Shown piece after piece: positions 18,073-26,767 of a stretch of DNA of 64,000 bases. This stretch comes from Acinetobacter calcoaceticus DSM 30006 = CIP 81.8. GTDB taxonomy: Bacteria > Pseudomonadota > Gammaproteobacteria > Pseudomonadales > Moraxellaceae. The DNA lies in the NCBI RefSeq assembly GCF_000368965.1, contig NZ_KB849780.1, forward strand, positions 2,304,340 to 2,368,339, read 5' to 3'. Both the position numbers and the translations under genes were made by a program. The notes under the pieces were generated by a model. It made no database searches. It saw nothing but the letters and a program-made list of their open reading frames with translations, and had not been told where the DNA came from. Position 1 is the stretch's first letter. Every line of letters begins with the position of its first letter.

Positions 18073-19368
18073 ATGGATACTAAAAAGAAAGGCGATATTT
18101 TTGAAAATTTTGTTTTTGACTACTTTTCAGCTCTAATCCAAAAAGGTTATATGGGGCTTAATCCAAGTCACACTAAAATTTACAAGCAAAAGAAATATTA
18201 TTCAAAGGATCGAGAAGACTACATCACCTTCGATGTAGCTATTGAAGTTTTCTTATTTGATCAAAAGGAACCATATTTAGTAATCCTAATTGAATGTAAA
18301 AATTATGAAAAAAATGTTCCAGTGGACGATATTGAAGAGTTTTCAACCAAAGTTAGTCAAGTCGGAAAACATTATACAAAGGCTATCTGCATTACTAAAA
18401 ATGGCTTTCAGAAAGGAGCATTAAATGTTGCAAAAAATAGAAAGATAGGGCTGTGGAGAATTACCTCTAATGATAATCATGAAATTATCTTTAACAGAAC
18501 GATTAATAGAATAAAGAATAACGATGAAATCATAAGTAATGCACTCACTTCAGAAAATTTCCAAGATATTTCTGCTACGAATATCTTTATTCAGACACCA
18601 CTACGCTTTACAAGCATTCCAAAAGATTTAATTTATGATTTCCTTTCTTTGCAGAAAGATGTATCTCCAAAAGAATTTTTCACACAACACCGTGTAAATT
18701 CATACTCTAAAACTATCCCTTATAAATCTAAAAAAGAGTTAAGTATCCTTGCAGAAAACTTATTTGATAAATTTTATAAAAACGATGAGATAGATTTAAA
18801 TGAAATAATAAATACTCTAGGTTATAAACTTATTGAGATTGATACTCCCGAACATCCAAATATTATTGGTAAGCTAGAAACTAAATTAAAAACTATTACC
18901 ATTTTTGGAGTAGGGTTCTATTCTCAACATCAAATTAATTTTGCAAAAGCACATGAAATAGCACATATTTTTCTTAACCATAGCAAATATATAATTTCAG
19001 AGAACTTTTCACCAGCTATGGAATCTCACTCTGTAGATATAGAAATTACCCAAAATATTGATCGGCTAGAATTTCAAGCAAATTATTTTGCAGGTTGCTT
19101 ACTACTGCCTGAAAATCGGTTAAAAGCAACTTTAAACTATTATTTACAACATTATAGCATTAGGAATAGAGGTTTCTCACCACTCTACATTGATTCACAA
19201 CCATGCAATTTTGAAAATTATAGAAGAATCATTTTACCTTTGACTGAAATTTTTAACGTTTCTCAAGAAACAATGAAAATTAGACTAACAGAATTAGGTT
19301 TAGCTCAATTTGCTTTTCAACCTACTTCTACCCATAAGATAAAGAGGTCATATATAGATCGATTCTAA
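18073..19368 (+). CDS. Mrr-like nuclease fused to ImmA/IrrE-family metalloprotease
   Basis: The 431-residue protein has an N-terminal restriction-endonuclease-like domain (FDVAIE with Asp54, LIECKNY with Glu74 and Lys76, then TKAICITKNGFQKGALNVAKNRKIGLWRI as in Mrr folds). The C-terminal ImmA/IrrE (DUF955) zinc protease domain has HEIAH (294-298) and a downstream Glu in RLEFQANYFAGCLLLP (~333). ImmA/IrrE proteases cut repressors in response to DNA damage; fusion to a nuclease suggests a protease-controlled toxic nuclease. It follows the STAND gene by 162 bp but is separated by hairpins, so separate expression is likely. No HTH partner is adjacent. Confidence 0.75.
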   Translation: MDTKKKGDIFENFVFDYFSALIQKGYMGLNPSHTKIYKQKKYYSKDREDYITFDVAIEVFLFDQKEPYLVILIECKNYEKNVPVDDIEEFSTKVSQVGKHYTKAICITKNGFQKGALNVAKNRKIGLWRITSNDNHEIIFNRTINRIKNNDEIISNALTSENFQDISATNIFIQTPLRFTSIPKDLIYDFLSLQKDVSPKEFFTQHRVNSYSKTIPYKSKKELSILAENLFDKFYKNDEIDLNEIINTLGYKLIEIDTPEHPNIIGKLETKLKTITIFGVGFYSQHQINFAKAHEIAHIFLNHSKYIISENFSPAMESHSVDIEITQNIDRLEFQANYFAGCLLLPENRLKATLNYYLQHYSIRNRGFSPLYIDSQPCNFENYRRIILPLTEIFNVSQETMKIRLTELGLAQFAFQPTSTHKIKRSYIDRF

Positions 19369-19916
19369 GCCCTCCCCCAAAACCTCTCCAACACCACATC
19401 CCTTTCATCCAAACTGTTTGAACTCAACACTTGTAGCATCAAGCCATCAATTAAGTTTAAAACCATATTTGCATCGGGATGAAATGCATTGCTCTCCAGG
19501 CTAAAGACCAGATCAAAAAGCTCTCGTAGTAGCCATTTTCGATATTCAACTGCCATGCGGTAAGCCGTTGGATAAAGCAGTTTTATTTCAAAAATAGCCT
19601 TAAACAAAAGATGGTAAAGGCTATTTACATCGACATGTAAGCACACAATTTCTTTAAGTTTATCGCTTGGTTTTGAGTAGCGGTGTGAGTAGACAATTGC
19701 CAGCACTTCTTCTTTCAGTCGGCTTTTTTGAAAGCTTATACACGTTTCTATGAGCTTTTCTTTGGAGTGAAAGTAGTTATAAAGTGTGGCTTTCGGAATT
19801 TTAGTTTCTTTGGCAATCAGGTCTACGCCTGTGTTGTGAAAGCCATAGAGATTAAATAGATCTACAGCGCTATGAATAACTTTTAATTTTTTTGAAGCCG
19901 TTTCTAAAGTTGGCAT
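19365..19916 (-). CDS. TetR-family regulator
   Basis: The 183-residue protein begins with a TetR DNA-binding domain (ASKKLKVIHSAVDLFNLYGF, then IAKETKIPKATLYNYFHSKEKLI) and a helical ligand domain. It is convergent with the Mrr-ImmA gene and their 3' ends overlap by 4 bp. No divergent target gene lies next to it: the sequence upstream holds only the structured RNA-like locus. It probably belongs to the chromosomal side of the defence insertion. Confidence 0.85.
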   Translation of the reverse strand: MPTLETASKKLKVIHSAVDLFNLYGFHNTGVDLIAKETKIPKATLYNYFHSKEKLIETCISFQKSRLKEEVLAIVYSHRYSKPSDKLKEIVCLHVDVNSLYHLLFKAIFEIKLLYPTAYRMAVEYRKWLLRELFDLVFSLESNAFHPDANMVLNLIDGLMLQVLSSNSLDERDVVLERFWGRA

Positions 19917-20161
19917 AATTTTACCGTTATAAATTCTTGTTGTTTCTAAATGAGATAAAAAGCCTGTGCCCTTTCTGGGAGAAAAAAAGGCACAGCAAAG
20001 CCGTAAGACGGTGCTTAACGCATCTCAAATTTTATTGTTGATATAAGTTTTTAGTCGTGACGAGCTAAAGCTTTAAAACGTATTTTCAATTAAACAGTTT
20101 TAAAGATGAGCTAAACGATATTGGAATAAAAGGCTTGGCAATGGTTGCCAATAAAATAGAA

Positions 20162-20411
20162 ATGTTGCGCATGAGCGACTCCTTAGGTAAAAGAAGTCCT
20201 ACCGCATTACTGTCAAATAATGGTGGCAGAACGAAAGAGGGTTGACAGACTGAACCTAAGAATCAGCACACCCGAGGGTGTCCCCCTTCCGTCCTACCGC
20301 AACAAAAGGGGGACGAACGAGTCTACATTAAAAAAAACGAGTTTTTTCAATGTGCTTAGGTTCCGGCCTGTCATAGCCGGCTGGCAATGTAGGCCAGCAG
20401 GCAAAGGATAA
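20162..20411 (+). CDS. Two overlapping short ORFs of uncertain coding status
   Basis: A 27-codon ORF (20162-20245, starts MLRMSDSLGK) overlaps a 63-codon ORF (20220-20411, contains NLRISTPEGVPLP and FRPVIAGWQCRPAGKG). Base composition is more GC-rich than the surroundings. The layout is reminiscent of short Icd/Ash-type phage ORFs that overlap C4-type immunity RNAs, but I cannot verify this. The same bases fold well as RNA, so the ORFs could be incidental. Confidence 0.3.
20244..20398 (+). ncRNA. Candidate structured noncoding RNA, unidentified
   Basis: A long-range helix pairs GACAG and AACCTAAG (20244-20248, 20253-20260) with CTTAGGTT and CTGTC (20355-20362, 20368-20372). Inside it are three hairpins: ACACCC/GGGTGT (20268-20281), CCCCCTT/AAGGGGG (20282-20312) and ACATT/AATGT with an A/T inner stem (20325-20353). 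A fourth, GCTGGC/GCCAGC, follows at 20380-20398. This nesting is unlikely by chance. Strand is uncertain; it is not an RNA I can name. Confidence 0.5.
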
Positions 20412-20605
20412 TCTGAGAGTTGATAGGTGTCAATGTAGCTTTTATGACAAGTATTTAAATTTATTATTATTTTTCATTAGATTAACTTAATTATTATTTT
20501 AGATATTATATTTAATTGTATTTTTAAATTTAGAGAGAAGCGATCCATGCTTATTCGTTTCTATCTTTTAACTTTTAATATGAGACAACAAAACGGAAAG
20601 TGGGA

Positions 20606-21097
20606 TTAGACAATCTCCGTCTGCCCCACTTGGTGATAAGCACGGTTAAAATAAACCAAACTTTGGTCATGCTCGCTTTGCTTAATCGCCACAATCGGAC
20701 AAATAAGAATAGTGTGTGTGCCGACTTGTTGAATTTGTTCAATCTCGCAATCGAAACTTACCAAAGCATCATCTAACACAGGTGAACCTGTTTCTAACTC
20801 AATCCATGCGCCATGTTTAAAGCGTTCTTCTGGCGTGAGCTTAGATGAAAATGCTTTTGAAATATGTTCGTGGTGCGCGCCTAAAACATTCACAGTTAAG
20901 ATTTTGTTATCTAGGAAATGTGCATGTGAACTCGCAGATTGGTTCATACAGACCAATAATGTCGGTGGTGTGTCTGTCACACTACAAACAGCAGAGGCAG
21001 TAAATCCAAAACGGCCAGACATGCCTGCCGTAGTCACAACACTAACCGCACTTGTGAGTAAAGACATTGCATTTCTAAAGTCTGTTGCTTGAACCAT
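20606..21097 (-). CDS. Flavin reductase-like FMN-binding protein
   Basis: The 163-residue protein (MVQATDFRNAMSLLTSAVSVVTT) has the split-barrel flavin reductase fold: FGFTASAVCSVTDTPPTLLVCMN, then HILICPIVAI and YFNRAYHQVG. The frame is open 51 codons further up, but I choose the ATG at 21097 because AGGA precedes it by 8 bases and the domain begins there. It follows mesD and mesX on the same strand after a 187-bp gap, so it may supply reduced flavin to that oxygen-requiring methionine synthase. That link is inference. Confidence 0.8.
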   Translation of the reverse strand: MVQATDFRNAMSLLTSAVSVVTTAGMSGRFGFTASAVCSVTDTPPTLLVCMNQSASSHAHFLDNKILTVNVLGAHHEHISKAFSSKLTPEERFKHGAWIELETGSPVLDDALVSFDCEIEQIQQVGTHTILICPIVAIKQSEHDQSLVYFNRAYHQVGQTEIV

Positions 21098-21284
21098 GAC
21101 ATTATTCCTAAATTGAATCGTACCTTGTCCTGAGTGTTTGCTATACCGCCCAACTCCATCAGGAAGGTACTTTATCGACAAGCGTTCTGAGTAGAACGAC
21201 ATGTAGTAAGTAAAATGAGGGTTACTTGTTTGATTATCAACTAACATCAAAAAAGTAACCCTTTATACCACTTATTGGTAAAGA

Positions 21285-22328
21285 TTAAGCAGAGAGTTCA
21301 AAACCCGTAAGTTCTCTACGAACGATTTCTGCACCTGCACTTAAAGCATTTAACTTGCCACGCGCAACTTCACGTGAAAGAGGCGCCATACCGCAGTTTG
21401 TGCAAGGGTAAAGCTTGTCAGCATCTACAAACTGAAGCGCTTTACGAAGTGTGTTAGCCACTTCTTCTGGTGTTTCAATTTGGTTAGATGCAACATCAAT
21501 TGCACCAACCATGACTTTTTTACCGCGAATGAGTTCGAGTAAATCGATAGGCACATGAGAGTTGTGACATTCTAACGAAATGATATCGATGTTAGATTTT
21601 TGCAGTTTCGGGAAAGCTTCTTCGTATTGGCGCCATTCCGAACCAAGTGTCTTTTTCCAGTCAGTATTGGCTTTAATACCGTAACCGTAGCAAATGTGGA
21701 CCGCAGTTTCACACTTAAGACCTTCAATTGCACGCTCTAAAGTCGCAACGCCCCAGTCATTTACTTCGTCAAAGAATACGTTAAATGCAGGTTCGTCAAA
21801 CTGAATGATGTCTACACCAGCAGCTTCTAACTCACGCGCTTCTTGGTTCAAAATTTTAGCAAATTCCCAAGCAAGTTTTTCACGGCTCTTGTAATGACCA
21901 TCGTAAAGCGTATCAATCATGGTCATTGGGCCAGGTAATGCCCACTTAATTGGTTGATTGGTTTGCTGACGTAAAAACTTAGCATCTTCAACAAACACAG
22001 GCTTTTGACGAGACACCGCACCTACTACAGACGGTACGCTTGCATCGTAACGGTCACGAATTCGAACTGTTTCGCGCTTCTCAAAATCTACGCCATTTAA
22101 GTGTTCAATAAACGTAGTCACAAAGTGTTGGCGGGTTTGTTCACCATCGCTCACAATGTCGATGCCAGCAAGTTGTTGTTCGTGCAACGCCAAACGTAAC
22201 GCGTCTTTTTTACCTTCAATCAGGCCTTCGTTTTCGAGTTTCCAAGGCGACCAAAGCTTTTCAGGTTCTGCAAGCCAAGACGGTTTAGGTAAGCTGCCAG
22301 CAGTTGAAGTCGGTAGTAATTTTTTCAT
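21285..22328 (-). CDS. mesD: MesD-type core-MetE methionine synthase
   Basis: The ~347-residue protein is a single MetE C-terminal-type barrel, half the length of full MetE. Zinc-ligand motifs HICYG (near residue 211), an internal Glu and CTNCGMAPLSRE near the C-terminus are present. It lacks the N-terminal folate-binding half, as in folate-independent core methionine synthases. The adjacent DUF1852 gene identifies it as the MesD type, known from Acinetobacter to need MesX and oxygen; its methyl donor is not a standard folate as far as I know. The ATG at 22328 is preferred to a TTG two codons earlier. Confidence 0.85.
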   Translation of the reverse strand: MKKLLPTSTAGSLPKPSWLAEPEKLWSPWKLENEGLIEGKKDALRLALHEQQLAGIDIVSDGEQTRQHFVTTFIEHLNGVDFEKRETVRIRDRYDASVPSVVGAVSRQKPVFVEDAKFLRQQTNQPIKWALPGPMTMIDTLYDGHYKSREKLAWEFAKILNQEARELEAAGVDIIQFDEPAFNVFFDEVNDWGVATLERAIEGLKCETAVHICYGYGIKANTDWKKTLGSEWRQYEEAFPKLQKSNIDIISLECHNSHVPIDLLELIRGKKVMVGAIDVASNQIETPEEVANTLRKALQFVDADKLYPCTNCGMAPLSREVARGKLNALSAGAEIVRRELTGFELSA

Positions 22329-22349
22329 GATCAATGACCCGTATGTTGA

Positions 22350-23336
22350 TTAATTAGGAGCGTAATTAGCAGACCACTGCTCAAGAATCGCTTGGTATGG
22401 TTTGATAAATTGCTCTTCAACAAACTTCCCCTGCTCAATAGCCAAACGGCTACGTTCTTCTCGGTCATACACAATTCGAGTAAGTGAATAATCTTCATTC
22501 TTCAAACTTGGCTGATAAGATTTTCCAGCAACTGAATTTGCGTTGTAAATTTCAGGGCGGTAAATCTTTTGGAACGATTCCATGGTGCTGATAGTGCTGA
22601 TCAACTCAAGGTTGGTGTAATCACTCAGCAAATCACCAGTAAAATAGAACGCCAAAGGTGCAGCACTGTTTTTCGGCATGAAATAGCGAACTTTTAAGCC
22701 CATTTTTTGGAAATATTCATCAGTTAATGAATAGTCTTCTTGCTTATATTCCACACCCAAAACTGGATGCTCATTTTCAGTGCGGTGGTACACTTTAGTT
22801 GTTGAAACACTTAAGCAAATCACTGGCGCTTTTTTAAAGTTTGCTCTGTAAGTCTCAGAGTTAATAAAGCTCTTAAACAAGTTACCGTGCAATTCGCCAA
22901 ATTTCTCTGGAGTGCTAAAGGTAGACTGATTTTTATTGTGGTCTAACAAAAGCACACTAAAGTCATAGTCACGTACATAAGACGAGAAGTTGTTGCCTAC
23001 AATGCCTTCAATGCGTTCATTGGTCTTTTTATCAACAATATTGGTTTTCAATATTTCGATTAAAGGAAGCGCACTGTTATGGCTTGCAGCATCAACATTC
23101 ATTTCAACTGAAATGATTTCAAGTTCAACCGCATAGCGATCGCCTTTAGGGTTGTCCCAATGAGCTAAAGTATTAAAACGATTGTCGATCATCTGTAATG
23201 TGTTGCGCAGATTCTCTTGACGGCTCATCCCTCTCGCCAAGTTAGCAAAGTTGGTTGTAATACGCGTATTGTCTGCTGGACGATAGTTTTCATCGAAACA
23301 AATACTCTTAATCGTAAATGTAAATTCTTTACTCAT
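22350..23336 (-). CDS. mesX: MesX, DUF1852 accessory protein of MesD
   Basis: This 328-residue protein (SKEFTFTIKSICFDENYRPADNTRITTNFANLARG) is a DUF1852 member. Members are found next to core-MetE genes and one has been shown to be required for MesD activity together with oxygen. It starts 21 bp upstream of mesD on the same strand, so the two are one operon. The biochemical role is not settled; the flavin reductase gene downstream hints at redox chemistry. Confidence 0.85.
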   Translation of the reverse strand: MSKEFTFTIKSICFDENYRPADNTRITTNFANLARGMSRQENLRNTLQMIDNRFNTLAHWDNPKGDRYAVELEIISVEMNVDAASHNSALPLIEILKTNIVDKKTNERIEGIVGNNFSSYVRDYDFSVLLLDHNKNQSTFSTPEKFGELHGNLFKSFINSETYRANFKKAPVICLSVSTTKVYHRTENEHPVLGVEYKQEDYSLTDEYFQKMGLKVRYFMPKNSAAPLAFYFTGDLLSDYTNLELISTISTMESFQKIYRPEIYNANSVAGKSYQPSLKNEDYSLTRIVYDREERSRLAIEQGKFVEEQFIKPYQAILEQWSANYAPN

Positions 23337-23702
23337 TTTGATCAGTACCCTAATTTCTGAGATAAACCTAAAAATATTTCGAGCTCTTTTTAAACTTTCC
23401 AGCCTTGTCAGATTTGTGCCTTATGGTCTTATCAAAACTGAATTACTGGAACGCTTCAGAGCGTGAATAGATTTATACCGCAATCACAACATGAATAAAA
23501 ATGATTTAGTCTCATTCAAAACTGAGTGAAATTCATGTTTAGGGTTTAATAAAGACGTATGAAGTTAAATATTTTTCATCTTGAGGAATTTTAGACAGCA
23601 AAAATTCAATATACGGCGCTCGCCTAGCACCTTAATTATTTTAAATATTTATTATTATTTTCAATAATTTAAACAACAAAACCTTTAAAATAATGCCTAA
23701 AT
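23337..23702. other. Promoter region of the mesX-mesD operon
   Basis: This 366-bp region lies between mesX and the 3' end of the LysR gene. I see no ORF. A small inverted repeat (GAACGCTTC/GAGCGT around 23450-23465) is present, but no riboswitch I can recognise. Confidence 0.5.
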
Positions 23703-24575
23703 TTAAAGTAACTTATGCTGACTCTCATTCATCTCTGCTTTTAGCCATTCTAAAAATATAATCTTCCGTGGGTCTTCTTCAAAAGCCCTATGAGAAAGTA
23801 AATAATAGGCTGAACCGTCTTGTACAACTGGTGATTTTTTTTGCAGTAAGTTCCACTCTAGCTCTTTTTCAATCATATAAATTGAAATGACTGTGGCTCC
23901 AAGTCCAGCCAAACAACCTTCTAAACATAGATAAAAATGTTCGAGTTCAACTTTAGCGTATCCTTTTAAACTCTGCTTTAACTCTGCAATGCGGCTAATG
24001 CTTTTGAAAAAATTCGGTCTAGAGGTCGAGATAAGTACGTCTTTTGTGTCCGATGACGTAGTTGCTTGAATCATTGCGATGTATTCATCGGCAATTTTCT
24101 CGCTATAAATATGCTCTCCCCAATCAAAATCATTTCTGCGAATTGCTATATCAATATTATCTTTTTCAAAGTCGACCACCCCACCTGCTGTGAGTAACAC
24201 CACCTCAAAATCATGACCAAGCTTTTTAAATTTTGATAACCGAGGAATGAGCCATTTCATCGAAAGTGTCGGTTCACACGACAAAACCAGTTGCTTGTTG
24301 TGAGTTTTAGGCTGGCTTAGTTGTATTAAACATTCATCGAGTTGACCAAAAACCTGATGGCAACAATTCAATAAAATTTCACCCTGCTCAGTCATCACAA
24401 GTGTTTTATTTTTTCGATCGAACAAAGCCGAATTTAAAGCTTCTTCTAAATTATAAATTTGCTTGCTGACCGCACTTTGCGTCACAAATAATTTCTTTGC
24501 AGCTAAAGTGACGCTGCCATACTTAGCCACAAAATAGAAAAATTTTAATGAATTCAGCGATATTCTTTCTATCAT
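23703..24575 (-). CDS. LysR-family regulator next to a LysE exporter
   Basis: The 290-residue protein carries the LysR helix-turn-helix (GSVTLAAKKLFVTQSAVSKQIYNLEEALNSALFDR) and a substrate-binding domain. It diverges from the LysE-type exporter gene at 24831 with a 255-bp intergenic region, the ArgP/LysG-lysE type of arrangement. It may instead or also control the mesXD operon downstream, which is transcribed in the same direction. Confidence 0.87.
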   Translation of the reverse strand: MIERISLNSLKFFYFVAKYGSVTLAAKKLFVTQSAVSKQIYNLEEALNSALFDRKNKTLVMTEQGEILLNCCHQVFGQLDECLIQLSQPKTHNKQLVLSCEPTLSMKWLIPRLSKFKKLGHDFEVVLLTAGGVVDFEKDNIDIAIRRNDFDWGEHIYSEKIADEYIAMIQATTSSDTKDVLISTSRPNFFKSISRIAELKQSLKGYAKVELEHFYLCLEGCLAGLGATVISIYMIEKELEWNLLQKKSPVVQDGSAYYLLSHRAFEEDPRKIIFLEWLKAEMNESQHKLL

Positions 24576-24830
24576 TCCAAAAACTCATAGGTAGTTAGTC
24601 GTTTTTATCGATTTTTATTTCTAGGTTTCTGTTCAAAATAAAAATCATCTTTATTAAACCCTATTTTAGATGATGAAAAACATATTGAATATCGATATCT
24701 ATCTTCACAAACCTAAAACCCCGACATCTCTTGCAAAAAGAATAGCAATTTTAAGTAGTGTTTTCGCCCTCTTATATACATTCCAAAAAGTACAGAGTGG
24801 TTCCCTCATTTTCAGTGAGGGTGCAAGATA

Positions 24831-25439
24831 ATGGCAGAGTTTATTGCGGTTATTCTCATTACGATTTTGGCGGTGGTTAGCTCCGGTGCTGACTTCGCGA
24901 TTGTGACCAAAAATAGTTATCTGTACGGTCGAAAAATAGGTGTATTCACTTCACTTGGAATATCGCTTGGCGTGTTGGTACATGTGACCTATACGTTAGT
25001 TGCTGTTGCGTTTGTGATGACTTATACGCCGCAAATTTTGAATATTGTTAAGTATATTGGTGCGATTTACCTGATCTATATTGGCTATAAAACCTTTACT
25101 CAAAAACCAGTTTTAGACACTGCCGCCTTAACTTCTATAGGTAGTTTTCAAGCCATAAAATACGGCTTTTTTACCAATGCCCTTAACCCGAAAACCACGC
25201 TATTCGTGATTAGTACCTATACTCAAATTGTGAGTTTAACCACGCCTAAAACCGTTCTTTTGGCTTATGGCTTTTTTATGTCATTTGCACATTTTGTATG
25301 GTTTTCATTGGTGGCTGTGCTGTTTTCATCCATGCTGTTAAGGCAAAAAATGTTAGCCAAACAAGTGCAAATTAATAAGGTGATTGGTTCAATTTTATGT
25401 GCTTTAGGTGTGATTCTTCTTTTTACTCAGTTTCAATAG
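24831..25439 (+). CDS. LysE/RhtB-family amino acid exporter
   Basis: The 202-residue protein is an inner-membrane protein of about six hydrophobic segments with the LysE pattern (GADFAIVTKNSYLYGRKIGVFTSLGISLGVLVH; later GFFTNALNPKTTLFVIS). Such proteins export amino acids or derivatives. The divergent LysR gene is the likely regulator. A hairpin with a 9-bp perfect stem follows at 25470-25499. Confidence 0.88.
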   Translation: MAEFIAVILITILAVVSSGADFAIVTKNSYLYGRKIGVFTSLGISLGVLVHVTYTLVAVAFVMTYTPQILNIVKYIGAIYLIYIGYKTFTQKPVLDTAALTSIGSFQAIKYGFFTNALNPKTTLFVISTYTQIVSLTTPKTVLLAYGFFMSFAHFVWFSLVAVLFSSMLLRQKMLAKQVQINKVIGSILCALGVILLFTQFQ

Positions 25440-25469
25440 ACCAATGAATTTTAAGAAACTGTAGAGTGT

Positions 25470-25499
25470 GGACTGAGTCCTGTGTACAGAACTCAGTCC
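25470..25499. terminator. Hairpin between convergent genes
   Basis: GGACTGAGT (25470-25478) pairs with ACTCAGTCC (25491-25499). It lies between lysE and the convergent desaturase gene. There is no T-run, so termination is only suggested by position. Confidence 0.5.
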
Positions 25500-25525
25500 A
25501 TTCAAGCGAGTTATGAATCTATTTT

Positions 25526-26581
25526 TTAAGTATTCGATTCAGATAAATCATTTACATTCCAACGATTTGCTCTTTTAAATGTTCCGACATCATTAAATCG
25601 AACCCCCATATCACGCATAACTTTATGGGCAACAGGCGCAGTCATTTGGCGAATGTAGAAAGGCTCTTTCACTACAAAATGATGAATGGCATGCGTCGAA
25701 CCAAAGTTAAAGCAAAAGAGTTGGAACGGCATCATCCACCACGGTGTTAACACTTGAGTTTGTTGAATCACATTGCCCAATTCAACATCACCGTAGTAAT
25801 GCATATTGCTTGTCACAAAGTGCAGGCAGAAAGTACGCAGCACATTTGGCGCAATCCACACCACAGTCAAAATATTAATCACATGCATAACATTTAGGGT
25901 TGTAGCTGACCACGCAATCGGTGCATTTGCCAAGCTTGAAACCATATCAACTGCATGGAAGCCTAAGAAGATATACCAAAGAGACCAATGAATAATTCCA
26001 AGTGGAAAATAAGCTAAGAACGCACGTTTAAAAATAACTTTTCTAACAGTCCAATTGCTTGCAGCAATAACGCGTAGCAAAACTGCAAAGCCATTGTCAC
26101 CGATGGCGACGAGTCGGCGTATGCTCCACTGCTCTCCATTGGTGAGCGCTCTTTCTTCTAAATCAACTTCAGTGCCTGAATTTTTATGGTGATTAAAATG
26201 AAGCTCACGGCGTTTCCACGGGTTAATGGTACTTGGGCGAGCTAACCACACTAAGCCCATCATTAAATGATGTGCCCATGGTTTTTTTCTAAAATACATC
26301 CAGTGAATGAGGTCGTGTTCTAACTCATGGGTAAGAGATGCAAAAAACGCAATAATGGGAATTGCGAACCACGCTGAAAGATGATGATTGATATAAAGAA
26401 AGGCTGTAGCAATCATTCCAACGAGGGAAACAAATAGAATCATCGCCCCTATTGCGTTTTGATGGTTCAAAATGGGATGGCGCTTGCGTAAAGCCACACC
26501 TTCCGCTGTGACTACTTTTTTAATGTGTTCCGTTTTTTCGCTATCGCTCATTCCAGCAGGATTTTTATATATGTAGGTCAT
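25526..26581 (-). CDS. Membrane fatty acid desaturase family protein
   Basis: The 351-residue protein has the three histidine boxes of di-iron membrane desaturases/hydroxylases: HELEHDLIH (~87), HFNHHK (~130) and HAIHH (~300), with hydrophobic segments between them. It would oxidise an acyl chain or related lipid at the inner membrane. Upstream, a 39-bp motif at 26636-26674 is shared with the FadL-like gene, and the AraC regulator at 26768 is divergent. The exact substrate is unknown. Confidence 0.87.
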   Translation of the reverse strand: MTYIYKNPAGMSDSEKTEHIKKVVTAEGVALRKRHPILNHQNAIGAMILFVSLVGMIATAFLYINHHLSAWFAIPIIAFFASLTHELEHDLIHWMYFRKKPWAHHLMMGLVWLARPSTINPWKRRELHFNHHKNSGTEVDLEERALTNGEQWSIRRLVAIGDNGFAVLLRVIAASNWTVRKVIFKRAFLAYFPLGIIHWSLWYIFLGFHAVDMVSSLANAPIAWSATTLNVMHVINILTVVWIAPNVLRTFCLHFVTSNMHYYGDVELGNVIQQTQVLTPWWMMPFQLFCFNFGSTHAIHHFVVKEPFYIRQMTAPVAHKVMRDMGVRFNDVGTFKRANRWNVNDLSESNT

Positions 26582-26635
26582 CCGTTATTCCTCAGTTTTC
26601 TCATGTCCCTACTTTATTTATATCTACCTTTGTAC

Positions 26636-26674
26636 GCTTAGCTCGAAACGCCAATCTATTGGCTATGGATGCCA
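26636..26674 (-). promoter_or_regulatory. Shared 39-bp regulatory site A (probable AraC target)
   Basis: This segment matches 30682-30720 at 31 of 39 positions, with blocks GCTTAGC, AAACGCCAAT and GATGCCA conserved. It sits about 55 bp upstream of the desaturase start. The copy is about 60 bp upstream of the FadL-like start. Both are on the same strand relative to their gene, as expected for an AraC-type activator site. Confidence 0.65.
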
Positions 26675-26767
26675 AAATAGAAAGATTCAAAACAAACAAA
26701 AGATTTTTTAGTTTTGAATCTTTTATACTGCTGACAGGAATATGAGTCACAAGTTATAGGACATAAC

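Larger units (their letters stand above)
19917..20605. other. Intergenic region holding a structured RNA-like locus
   Basis: This 689-bp region has no conventional gene. It contains inverted repeats CTGTGCC/GGCACAG (19964-19995) and TTGGCAA/TTGCCAA (20135-20151), then the short ORFs and multi-hairpin structure at 20162-20411. The last ~190 bp are AT-rich and featureless. Confidence 0.6.
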
